A stretch of DNA of 64,000 bases from Congeria kusceri (Eukaryota; Mollusca; Bivalvia; Myida; Dreissenidae): NCBI GenBank assembly GCA_027627225.1, contig JAPFQT010000394.1, positions 78,001 through 142,000 on the forward strand, written 5' to 3'. The notes below the pieces were generated by a model. It worked only from the letters and a program-made list of their open reading frames with translations, searched no databases and was not told the origin of the DNA. The position numbers and the translations under genes were made by a program. Below are positions 54,370 through 64,000 of the stretch, piece after piece. Within the stretch, counting starts at the first letter, position 1; the number at the start of each line of letters is the position of its first letter.

Positions 54370-56738
54370 GATATCAAGAAAGTAGATAGTGAACAATTCA
54401 ACAGGATTGAATGACATCTGGCAAGCAATTCTTTCTTCCTTACTGATGGTTTATTTGAATGCGACATACAACACTAGCAAAAATAAACAAAGCGAAACTC
54501 CAGTTGCGACAGCAGGAGATAACTCTTATTAGCAGCCCGAGGTTCCACCAGGCACACACATACATATAATGTGAAAAAGTAACAACAAACGAGGATTCAG
54601 TCGAAATTGAATGGGGTCATCTTTGTAAAAATGCTTGTGTAAATTTATGAACTTTGAGCATGTTATTATGCTAAATTTCTGTAAACTCAACTGTTGAAAA
54701 CTCTTGTGTTATATTTCAATATTCCATTAATTGATAGACTTTAAAGAAGTCAGTAGTTTTAAATATGTTTCATATGCTGTTTCTGTTATTAAAGCAACAA
54801 AACTATTCCATTTTCTATTATCAAGATCACGACAATTTGTTTGTTTTTTCGAAACGAGTTTGTGTGTTTTTTGTGAATAGTTAGCTAGGTTTTACAAAAT
54901 GAGGTTGACGCTTAACTAAATATAAAAACAGAATGGCCTTAGTCAAAGCTGTTACAAGTTCGCAGTGATTAAATGTGTAGGTGTCTGCCTTGCAATCACC
55001 TCTGGCTCTAAGTGCCACCTCCATGGCTTTTGCTCCACCTCTTGCGTGAAAATGCATAAAGGTCTCTTTGATTTACCGCAAACCAATGTTATTGCTAATG
55101 CAGTAATGAATACATTTCGAAAACAATAACTTTATGTCATTAATAACATCATTGTTGTAAATATTAGGTATTTGCAAAATAATTAATGATGTGGTTCAAC
55201 TTCCATCATGGCACGATTTATAAAAGTCCTTACGTTTCAATGTGCGCTATGACTTCATATCTTTACCTACATTGTTGAAAACAATAATCGTTTCCAAATT
55301 ACAATACATTTACTGACTTTTAAAAGTGGTCTTATATTGTCAAATTGTATATAACCGAGCCATCTGCTTTTTTTCTTCCTTACTATATGTATTAAGCGCC
55401 ACCTCGGAATCATATTTTGTGAGTTGTTGTCGGTAAATTATAATTTTGTTGAATTTTATAATGTGTTTGATTTAAACACTTGCATGTTCATACTGTAGAT
55501 GTATATACAATGCCAAGGGTTGTAAACCACTACTTGTAGATTTGATGTTATTTATGTAAAAATAGATCGTTTTATGTTATATTTTAACTGCAGTGAAAAT
55601 ATAAAATCTTATATTTTCACTGCTCAAACAGTGAAAATATACAATTTTATTTCACCAATAAAATTCGATATTTCACTGAAAAGCATATACTAAAATTAAA
55701 GGCTCCTCATTTCATACACAGAGGATGAAGTCGAACGTCAAAGCTATGTACTTAACCGCATTCAACCTCCGCGCAGATAACTTAATTAAGGGGCCGCATA
55801 CAGTTTAACTTTATTTACTGGTTCTAATATAAAATTTTAATACTACTGTATATTAAACATGTTTGCGAAACATTCTGCAAAACATAACATATGGGTCTTA
55901 TGTGCCAATTTAGATAAATTATTTAGACGAATCGATAAGTTTCATCTGACGTTATGTTATTAAATTTTATTTAAATATAAGCGCACAGTGCACTAACAGT
56001 TTCAATCAGGGGCATATTTTATAGGTCCCTGTTTCAATAAATGAATGTTATAAAAGTCATTGATTTTATTAAAAACTGTAGACAGATTTTAGTTTACACA
56101 AAGTCTAAAAAATATATTTCGAAACTGCTCTGTTTGATTTAAATTTATGTTGCTATAAACATTTTAAAACTGGGTAATGCCCTGTGTTACGCAGAAACGA
56201 ACAACTTGAGTGCCGTCAACGCTTTGATTTTTTCACAACGACTTTTACCGTAAAGACTAATGGAATTGGACCGTCTTGACCCTATTGTGTTGTTGTTGTA
56301 GCAATGGCGGATATTTTGATTGGGGAAAAGTAGAAAAATAAGAACTCAACGTAACAACTGGCACGTGGGTAATACAGGTCATTAATGACAGTTTCTTACA
56401 AAGTTATAGATGTAAATGAATGAAACACATTGTGTTTGAACAATGTTATTTTTGTGTTAATGTCTAAAACCCGAAATAATTGTGAAGCCAGTAAAGCTGC
56501 TAGAGCCTAGAAGTGCCTTGATGTTTCACTGTTTGCCACCTGATGCTACCAAGAATTGTTGTTGCAAGTGATCAGAATAGCAAACCTGTTATTAACATGA
56601 TTCTGAGAATTGTACTATAATTTATTGACATTCATTACCAAAAAAACATCTTTTAAAAGGAATTTATACTGAAAAGCCTCTTTTTAAATTGACATTTTAA
56701 AGAACTTAACAGACGACCTCTATTGACACATAGGATGG
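54370..56738. other. No recognised gene; perfect hairpin
   Basis: AT-rich. A perfect 15-bp stem with a 4-base loop lies at 55590-55623 (GCAGTGAAAATATAA and its complement), followed by two more CAGTGAAAATAT/TTTCACTG words. Otherwise nothing seen. Confidence 0.45.
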
Positions 56739-56740
56739 TA

Positions 56741-57318
56741 CACTGCAGATATGTTATATCGCAATCCATTATTTCGCGACATCCAATATATTGCGAATCG
56801 ACCGTGGATCCCTGTTTTTTTCATGTACTTTTACTAAAAGACGACGTTCATAAATAAATAAAGTTTGGTCTGGATTTTCTCACATACATCGCTACTCTTT
56901 CATTCACACTCCTTTAGTGTGACAAACAATAACCCGACCCGCTCAAGATAAAAGTGTAACAGTTTGACATAATCAGCTTACATCGCCCATGACAACGTCC
57001 TTTCACTGCTGTCGCTTTAATTAGCAGCCGAATTACACGCCGTCCACGTGGAGGGTGTCTACAGTAACCATATGTCATAAATCAATACTGACCTATCTGA
57101 ACGACAATAACATTATTGATACGGCGTTACATTTTTGTTTATTTTTTGTTTAAGAGGAAGTTCACATCATTCGCGATATAGATGACCAAATTTGTTGTTA
57201 TGTGCTATGAAACTTTTAAAACTTTTATATGATACATGTGTATGTGCAAGTTATATCTGGATCCGGCTAGATCGCGATCCATGGGCCCCGCGAAAAGCGA
57301 CATAACGGATCTGCAGTG
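56741..57318. mobile_element. TA-flanked MITE, 578 bp, CACTGCAGAT ends
   Basis: Ends CACTGCAGATATGTTATATC and the complement of GACATAACGGATCTGCAGTG, 22 bp with three mismatches; TA on both sides (56739-56740, 57319-57320). The first 460 bp matches the left of 35087-37537 closely (TCGCTACTCTTTCATTCACA, TTACACGCCGTCCACGTGGA). A short internal-deletion relative of that element. Confidence 0.85.
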
Positions 57319-57392
57319 TAGTCATATTATGAAGTTGAAACAAATGAGCACTAAGAAACTTTGTAATACAAATTTTTACTACCGTTCATTGT

Positions 57393-59085
57393 TTTTAGCT
57401 CACCTGAGCACAACGTAATGAGCTTTTGTGATTGCCTTTTGTCTGTCGTCGTTACTCGTTTGTCGTCAACATTTACCTTGTAAATACGCTATAGACCACA
57501 TTTATTGCCCAATCTTTTTGAAACTTGTCGAGAACATTTGTTCCAATGATACCTTGGACGAGTTTGAAACTGGATCATGTGGTGTCAAAAACTAGGTCAC
57601 TAGGTCAAATTGAAGAGAAAGCTTGTGAACACTCTAGAGGCCACATTTTTTGCCCAATCAACATGAAACTTGCTCAGAACATTTATTCTTATGATATCTT
57701 GGTTGAGTTAGAAAAATGGTTACGCTGTGTTGAAAACCACGGCCACCAGGGAGCAGGGCAGTTTTTCTTATACTGGTTGGCGAGTAGTATCCGTGATTTT
57801 TTAGTAGTTTTTCTTTATTTTCAATCGCGTAAGTAATACTTTTAAAGAAAAGCTTGTTGCAGTTTAAAGTTTGGCTCCTTCTGTTTACAAGGATGTAAAT
57901 ATCTTGTCATGACGTCATATGGTTTTTGTCCATATAAGGGGCTCCAAAAGGGAAATCAATACGCATTACTTGAAGCAATAAAACTAGTAGTATCCGTGAT
58001 TTTTCCTTTCAATTGAAAATGCAATGTTTGTGCTATAAACCTCAAGATTTTAATCACTCTATACTATTCTACATTATATTAAATACATCATAATGATGTT
58101 ATATTATTAAATCCTATGCCAGAATGGTGATAATGCGACTACAAACATAAGTGGATGCCGGAAAATGGGCTTTTGATTACCCCTTTCGCGTCCCTTAAAA
58201 ATTTGCTGATTATAAATGGGAGATAACCATGTTATCATCGAAGTAGACGCTTCCCCTGCATTGAAATTTTGTCAAAATCGTCCCGGAACTAGCCATATAA
58301 TTTAGTAAACATTTTAAAATTCCAATTCTTTGTTAATATTTTCTTTGATTAAACATTTTGCGATTGCAATTCTTGATTTTTTAAAGAAAATCTATTTCAA
58401 GAAAAATGCGTGTTGAATAAATGGTGGTGTTTAAATACTAAAATTGCTGCTTTATGTGAATAACCTAGCGACCACCCTCGGTAAACCGAAAATAGGGAAG
58501 TACAAGATAAAAAAATAAGGACCCAATTATAGATAAATGCGCATGCGCAAATACGTGAATGCCCCGCGAGGAGTTAAGTTGTTTTGAGATTTTTTTAAAC
58601 AAAAATGTAAATATCTTGAAAAATATGAAGTTTTAGAGACTTCAACTTATACTGCGTTTGGAACAGTTGCTAGGTGGTGTGTGTAAACTCAACAGTCAAT
58701 GATGGAGAGCTTTTACACCTTTTAATATTCAAATCACGGATGCTGCTAGTTCACGGATACTACTCGCCAACCAGTATAGTTATATTGAAAACTTTAAAAA
58801 TCTAATTGTCTGTAACCACGGGCTTGATTTTGAAATAATTTCATAGAAATGGTCCTTGGTTTGGTTGATCATCTACCAAATTCATTTCATAAAAATTCAT
58901 TAAAAAACAACATGGAGACCAGGGGCGCGGCAGTTTTCTTATATGGCTATATAGAAAACTTTGAAAGTCTTCTGATTGGAAACTGCTTCTGGATTTCAAA
59001 TTTATTTCACAGATTTCAAAATCAACATGAAACTTGCTTAGCATCTCAGGTGGGAGACATAGGGCCTTACAGCCCTCTTATAATA
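57393..59085 (-). mobile_element. Minus-strand GAGCTAAAA-family element with a different core
   Basis: Read on the minus strand it starts TAAGAGGGCTGTAAGGCCCT (about 59080), followed by a CTCCCACCTGAG word, and ends CTCAGGTGAGCTAAAA at 57393. The core consists of diverged units with AACATGAAACTTGCT(C/T)AG, GAACATTT(G/A)TTC and CACCAGGGAGCAGGGCAG, unrelated to the 165-bp units of the plus-strand members. It is interrupted by the TA-flanked element at 57773-58774. No protein. Confidence 0.7.
57773..58774. mobile_element. TA-flanked TIR element, 1002 bp
   Basis: Perfect inverted ends of 24 bp beginning CTGGTTGGCGAGTAGTATCC, each flanked by TA. The flanks rejoined with one TA match the neighbouring array unit (CTTATATGGCTATAT near 58940-58955) at the right length. 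The subterminal word AGTAGTATCCGTGATTTTT recurs at about 57986, and a variant lies just inside the right arm. No transposase frame. A Tc1/mariner-type TA target is inferred. Confidence 0.88.
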
Positions 59086-59180
59086 TTTTAAGATTTAAAT
59101 GCTTTTTTCTCCCAAAGCCTGTAGCTGTTGTTCAATTGCATTTTTGAAATGGAAGTTCTTATGTTCTATGTAGTTATCAG

Positions 59181-59353
59181 GGAGCAAACATGGACATATC
59201 CGACCTGTGTGTCAACATCAGCGAGAACCTCTTGTGAAGGTCAACAGTCACAAGGTTTCTGAGAACTCAGTGTTGGACGCGTTGCAGGCCAGCAATCGAT
59301 CAAACCATAGAGATCACAAACACTTTGAAGTGTTTAACAGTAACAGTGCAAAG
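59181..59353 (+). CDS. Candidate internal exon, product unknown
   Basis: 173 nt between an acceptor (TATGTAGTTATCAG) and a donor (CAAAG|GTAATT). One frame is open throughout, giving SKHGHIRPVCQHQREPLVKV and on to FEVFNSNSAK; the other two have stops. Entry phase needs one base from an upstream exon; the exit is on a codon boundary. The composition is ordinary and hydrophilic, with no domain recognised. It lies just outside the GAGCTAAAA element. The next exon-like piece at 60954 does not join it in phase, so another exon may intervene or the locus is decayed. Confidence 0.4.
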
Positions 59354-59555
59354 GTAATTTACTGATTGGCGATATTTGATTGACAATGCATTTAGCCATT
59401 AAATAAGTCAGGACTCATTGATTGATAAAAATGTCTTGTATTTATGTAAAAACATTTGTTTTCTGTAAAGGGTGTTTGCTGCAGATTGACCTTCAGGAGT
59501 CTGTGTGGTTATAAATTTCATCAGTTGTAGTATTGTTTTCAAAACATGTACCCAA

Positions 59556-60272
59556 GGCCGTCCTTAATAAATTGTTTGTTTGGTGTAACTCTACCTACTC
59601 ATGAAAATGGCTGCTACCCCCAACAAATTTCAACAAGCGAAAAGTTAAACAATAATTTTTTTGTTATGTTTGTGTTTCTACTGCTATTTCAAGTCCTTTT
59701 TGTTTAATATAGTGGAAGTTAGCCCTCCGGTGCTCTTCTTTTTGGAGATTAACGCTGATGGCGGTATTGTAGAATATTATTTCATGACATGTTTTCTAAG
59801 CGATTTTTGAGTGAGTGTCGGATGTTAATTACGTTAGTTAAGGTTTGTAAATTGTTCTTCAGTGATTAACGTTCATGTATGAATTGTCTTTAACTGATGT
59901 TCTTTAGAATAATGCTAGTAACAAACGTTGTTTACAACCAATGATTGCCTTATTAATTCGTCTTCAAGGATACATATATTTAGGATGTATTTAACTTAAA
60001 AGAAAAGTTTTATATTGCCTATATTGAATTTGTTCTTGTTAAAACTTGTTTCAAGAACAAATATGAGAAATCCATATCAGTGTTTTTTCATTTTTACACG
60101 TTTATAAATCAGTAAAACATCGGTATTGCAAGTACACAAGTACAACGGTCACATAGTAAGCGTGAACTATATATTCAATTTACTACATTGAAAGAAAAAA
60201 AACCTACCAACCCAGCCACCTCTAAAATTCTGGGTAGGGATACGCCAAACCAACAATTTATTAAAGAGCGCC
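59556..60272. mobile_element. TIR element, about 717 bp
   Basis: Inverted arms of about 32 bp with several mismatches, both containing TTAATAAATTGTT and GTTTGG(T/C)GTA, near GGCCGTCC at the left and GAGCGCC at the right. TACCTACTC and TGGGTAGG inner words are also inverted. No transposase. Target duplication unclear. Confidence 0.55.
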
Positions 60273-60564
60273 GGAATGTGTTTATTTAGCATTTATTAGT
60301 TTCCTTTCATTTGCTTATTCATTAAAAATAATCTTAAAGTACCAGAAAATACTCACTACCCAGTAGTGATAGTACTACTTCTAAACTACATAAAGCTCAG
60401 ATATGCTTGAAATTAGTACTTCTCGAAAGAGACTTATTCACAGATTGTTTCGTATTATTAAAAAATGTCACTACATGTCTAAACTTAAAAAAATAAACCA
60501 TCTGGAATAACCAAAAACAAATATTATAATTATAAAGAAAACAAATAAAGTAAAACGATTTGCC

Positions 60565-60632
60565 TCTCCCGGAACTTGAGCCTACGACCTTCAGGTTCAC
60601 TTGTCCAGTTCACTTAGCCAGTTGGGACTTTC
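60565..60632 (-). mobile_element. tRNA-like relic or SINE head
   Basis: On the minus strand: GTCCCAACTGGCTAAGTGAA, then GAAGGTCGTAGGCTCAAGTTCC, with A-box-like TGGCTAAGTGAACTGG and B-box-like GGCTCAAGTTCC at tRNA-like spacing. Acceptor stem pairing is poor, so I take it as a SINE head or tRNA pseudogene. Confidence 0.4.
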
Positions 60633-60953
60633 AAATATAACCATGTATTTTAATGCCATGTAAGTGATACACATGTTTTACAAAATAGCCAAGAAAGCGT
60701 TGCAAACGCTGAATAATTTTAGCCATTTCATTTGATGATTATTCATAAATGACCCTATATTTCCTATATATTTCTGTGTCAGATGTGTTATTTCGCTTCT
60801 TTATATACAATGTACTTTTCTTTTTTGAATTCTGTGTCAACAAATTTGAAAATTGTCACTTTGCCAGTCCGTGAATAGGTTCCTTTAAGGACCAAATCTT
60901 TGCAGTAATAGTTCTGTTTCTGCTGAAACAATAGTGCACCTCTCATATTACAG

Positions 60954-61117
60954 GGGCAGTTACTCTGGGATCACTACAAGATGAATGCAAAGTTGTTGCT
61001 ACCAGAAATCTCAATAGTCGCGAGGGACATCTGCAAAGCACACCCCAGCCCTCTGTTCAGGATGTCATGACGGGAACATGGTCTGTGTTTTTCAGTAGCA
61101 AGCTATGGATTTCTTAA
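60954..61117 (+). CDS. Candidate last exon, related to 62446-62561
   Basis: Follows a good acceptor (CACCTCTCATATTACAG), enters in phase 1 and reads AVTLGSLQDECKVVATRNL and on to a TAA at 61115-61117. The start parallels the exon at 62446 (SVTLASLNDDGRG) with the same entry phase, so both probably derive from one duplicated exon. Function unknown. A donor may exist earlier (ACATG|GTCTGT), in which case the final residues are intronic. Confidence 0.4.
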
Positions 61118-61504
61118 AATAGTAAAAAAAAATGTCAGCTGTTTTCACTTAAATAAAATTTACATTGGACTCCCATCACTGTACAAAAAATAGTTCATTA
61201 AAGGCCCTATATTTTACATTGTAAAATAAGTACAATCTTTGTTATAAACTGTAAGTGTATTTAATTGTGTAGTTTTGAGATCTTCTGTAATATGTCAACA
61301 TTACGATCTAGTTTATAGTAGCGCCTTTGTTTTCTCTATTTGTAGATTTTATACTTTTCTACTTAAGTAAATAAATTAAAATTTGCTTATTATATTGTTT
61401 AAATGGTAAACAACCCATTTGCTTTAAAATAAGACTTCATTATAATTATATAAAAGTTCCTAAAAAAACTGCATCTTTTTTTATAAAAGGATTTATTAAT
61501 GCAT

Positions 61505-61818
61505 GCGCCGGACTGGCTAGCTCATTTGGTAGAGTGCAGGACTGCCAATCTGGGGTTTGTGAGGTTACTTTCCAGCCCGGTCACATAACTTTCGTGGTGA
61601 TTGGTCATGAAATTATTTCTACGGCCATTCTCCCCCTACCTCTGATTCAAGTAGGGCAGTTGTCAGTTACTGGAATAAGTATGTGCACTTAGTACTGGTT
61701 AACCGCTTTGATCGGCTAAGCTTGCCCAGGACAATGTGAGTAGGTTAATTGGCCGCCGTTTTATGACTAAAATACTGTTAAATATGGCATAAAATCAAAA
61801 CAAATAAACAAAACAAGT
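61505..61818 (+). mobile_element. tRNA-derived SINE
   Basis: The head ACTGGCTAGCTCATTTGGTA fits a Pol III A box and GGTTACTTTCCAGCCC a worn B box. The body includes TCTGATTCAAGTAGGGCAG and GCTAAGCTTGCCCAGGACAA, and the tail is ATGGCATAAAATCAAAACAA plus AAACAAA repeats. This layout recalls the V-SINE/RUDI elements reported from molluscs (from memory). About 314 bp. Confidence 0.75.
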
Positions 61819-61845
61819 AATGCCTGCAACAATGTTCCCTCAGAT

Positions 61846-62028
61846 TTGTGCCAATATTTAAAGTTATATTATTCTGCCTCTCTATGTCGAGTTTATGCCA
61901 ACCTTGAAGCAGCTGGTTACACTCATGGGCAGTATCAGCATCAGAGCAAGTGGGAGTACAGTGATCAGTGGCAAGACATATTTACAGTTGTACAAACATT
62001 TGATGTAGCTGGATGTGAATTTCATTAA
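61846..62028 (+). CDS. Possible exon, product unknown
   Basis: From about 61874 the frame reads YANLEAAGYTHGQYQHQSKW then EYSDQWQDIFTV, with protein-like composition (Gln, His, Tyr, Trp). A weak acceptor (CTGCCTCTCTATGTCGAG) precedes it. The donor is uncertain. It lies 5' of the exon at 62446 and might belong to the same gene; no family recognised. Confidence 0.3.
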   Translation: MCQYLKLYYSASLCRVYANLEAAGYTHGQYQHQSKWEYSDQWQDIFTVVQTFDVAGCEFH

Positions 62029-62445
62029 AAAAGGTTGAGCACAGAGTTAAGTTTAGCCTCCCAGAAATTTACTATTTCGCACATTTACTTTAAGCCTAGT
62101 TGTTGTAGCTCAAGGCTTATTGACACACTTTGAAACCTCCCCCAGTAGGACCCTACAAATGGCAAGGCGGACACCATTTCCTTTACACCACTGAGACTCT
62201 ATTGCTCTTGGTATCTTGCTTTTGTTGCTGTTTGGGTAGTCATTTCATATACATATTCTTTACAAACATGTGCTTCAATTGTTGTAAGGTTTACGAGGAC
62301 GTCGTAGAAAAGTCCGAGATCTGATAGAGATTCAAGTATGGTTACATTATAGAAGAATTATTTTACTCTTACATGTCCAGTAAAGGTTTTGTTCAAGCTT
62401 TCACAAGAAAGTCTTCTGTTAATCAGAGCTACTCCCATATTTCAG

Positions 62446-62561
62446 GATCAGTTACACTAGCATCACTAAACGATGATGGTAGAGGCGTTCCCACTGTACG
62501 TGAAGCAGTCACTATGTCACGTCCAGAAGGTTACAGACTGCATCAGAAAAGAAGCAAGTAA
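62446..62561 (+). CDS. Candidate last exon, related to 60954-61117
   Basis: Follows TACTCCCATATTTCAG, enters in phase 1 (GA completing a glycine codon if the previous exon ends in G) and reads SVTLASLNDDGRGVPTVREA to YRLHQKRSK and a TAA. Basic C-terminus. Similarity to 60954 is limited to the first dozen residues. No domain recognised. Confidence 0.4.
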
Positions 62562-62699
62562 AATTTCTGAAAAAGATTTTTATTGCTGTAGTATTGTTAC
62601 AATTCAATTTGGTCAGAAAACTAGACCCGTAGTTTAGAATGAATAAATGGTTTCAATATGTTATCAGTTTGTAAAAGATTCACTTTATTTCACAATTGT

Positions 62700-62860
62700 T
62701 TTTCAAGTTAGAGTTGTTAATCAGCTAATAAACAATGTTCGGAATTCTGATGGGTATGAATTAAACCACGAGGACTGTTGCCTAAGTTGTTTAATATACC
62801 ACATCAGAATGACAAATCAGTGTTTATTAGCTGATAAACAACAAAAATGCAAAAATTATT
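62700..62860. repeat. Foldback element
   Basis: Imperfect inverted arms of about 40 bp: AATCAGCTAATAAACAATG with TTCTGATGGG at the left, CCACATCAGAATGAC with TGTTTATTAGCTGAT at the right. An 85-residue open frame spanning it (62647-62904) is a by-product of the fold. Confidence 0.65.
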
Positions 62861-62934
62861 TTGATTCTAACATAACCTTACAACATCACAATTTGTCAAA
62901 CTGACTTAACTTTCGCCCATTTTTATGCTCCCCG

Positions 62935-63760
62935 GAAAGGTTCGGCCGAGCAAAAAGTTGTCGCTTAGTCGTTCTGGTCTGTAAATTGGCCATGGACTAA
63001 GGGGTTTTAAAAGAACTTGGACACATGTTTGCCTCAATGAGACATCATGTCGCACACATAAACCAGGTCAAAGGTCAAGGTCACTCTTAGAAGTTAAAGG
63101 TTCATAGTCACACTGTTTGCATGGTCTATAGCTTGGCCATGTTTGGAGAGACTTTAAATTACTTTTCACAAATGTTTGCCTCAGAGAGTTGGTGTGTTGC
63201 ACATGAATCAGGTCCATAGGTTAAAGGTCAATGTCACTCTTAGATGTCAAGGTCAAAATTAGCACTTCGCTTGTCCAGGCGTTTACTTTGCCAAAGATTA
63301 AGAGATTTTCAAATTACCTAATATATGTGTTTGTCTCAATTAGAAGGCATGTCACACGCATAAAGCAGGTCTGTAAGTCAAGGTCACTCGTAGAGGTCAA
63401 ATGTCAAAATTGGCACTCTGCCTGCCCGGGCTATAACTTTGCCATGGATCGAGGGATTTTATAATTAATAGGAACAAGTGCTTGTCTCAATGAGACTGCA
63501 TGTCACATGCATTCAGGTCAGTAGGTCCAAGGTCAAGGTCACACTCAGTATTCTGAGGTCAATATTGGCTTGGGCCATGGATGGAGGGATTTTAAAACTG
63601 CCTTGCACAAATGTTTACCTCAATGAGACAGTATGACACGCACATGAATGTAGGTCAAAGGTCAAGGTCACAGTGAGAGGTCGATGATCAAAAATGGGAT
63701 TTTTCAATGACTTGGCACAAATGTTTGCCTCAATGCGACGGTGTGGTGCTTTTAACTAGG
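62935..63760 (+). repeat. Degenerate tandem array, unit about 110-155 bp
   Basis: TTTGCCTCAATGAGAC-like words recur near 63029, 63173, 63327, 63479, 63611 and 63720, with GGTCAAGGTCACTC, GGTCAAA, CACTTCGC and TTTGCCATGGAT(T/C)GAGGGATTTT in each unit. No gene. From 63761 to the window end nothing is recognised. Confidence 0.85.
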
Positions 63761-64000
63761 CAACATTGTCAAGCAGTGTCACAGCAGCATCAGGAAGCAT
63801 CTATCTGTTTTACCCATATTCTTGTCAGTATTTATTGAGTGTACATTCCTAATTTGTACAATTAACATCAACGCCAAATGTTATTTCAAAGATTAAAGAT
63901 GACAGACATGGCAAAAGACCATCAGCCCATCAGACATTGCCGGTAAAAATGTCAAAAGGCCGGCGATGAAATCCAAGTACTTGTATATCGGATTTTTACG

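Noticed and set aside
61508..61585. Possible functional tRNA
   Set aside because: A box present, but the B box is worn and acceptor pairing is absent; a long SINE body and A-rich tail follow.

Overview
This looks like AT-rich, gene-poor nuclear DNA from an animal, most likely a bivalve mollusc. The inference rests on the repeat landscape: several tandem families with conserved ends of the type ending GAGCTAAAA, tRNA-derived SINEs, TA-flanked pogo/mariner-like elements and a BEL/Pao LTR retrotransposon, together with intron-like splice sites. There are no operons, bacterial ribosome sites, CRISPR arrays or rRNA genes. The assignment is recalled from mollusc repeats, not searched.

Layout. 0-8.5 kb: dispersed repeats, a degenerate array of about 165-bp units (2.05-4.6 kb) and a second array (4.6-5.4 kb). 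9.6-11.3 kb: a clean 65-bp satellite next to a PIF/Harbinger-like transposase fragment. 12.2-13.9 kb: a dispersed repeat split by a TA-flanked element, then a 33-bp minisatellite. 14.9-16.2 kb: a 145-bp array and a candidate pair of exons. 18.36-24.43 kb: a BEL/Pao retrotransposon with near-identical 174/175-bp LTRs, a 5-bp target duplication, primer-binding site, polypurine tract, Gag-protease, RT-RNase H and integrase regions, broken by two frameshifts. 24.7-26.7 kb: a pogo-like element. 27-34 kb: dispersed repeats and a 27-bp minisatellite. 34.2-44.6 kb: a paralogous pair of gene ends (one decayed, one open) on the minus strand, separated by a 2.45-kb TA-flanked element, more arrays and a second copy of the 12-kb repeat. 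45.1-47.8 kb: a large tandem-core element with a 4 x 331-bp higher-order repeat. 47.9-48.5 kb: two exon-like pieces on opposite strands. 50.2-52.3 kb: nested MITEs and SINE copies. 53.7-54.4 kb: a decayed protein-like region. 56.7-59.1 kb: a TA-flanked MITE, then a minus-strand tandem-core element interrupted by a 1-kb TA-flanked element. 59.2-62.6 kb: exon-like pieces, two of them related, mixed with a SINE and TIR elements. 62.9-63.8 kb: a last degenerate array.

The retrotransposon is the only certain coding unit. The host exons are called from open frames bounded by plausible splice signals and carry modest confidence; none was matched to a named gene. What stands out is the layered insertion history, readable because several host repeats are present both filled and empty, and a family of elements that share their ends but carry different tandem cores.
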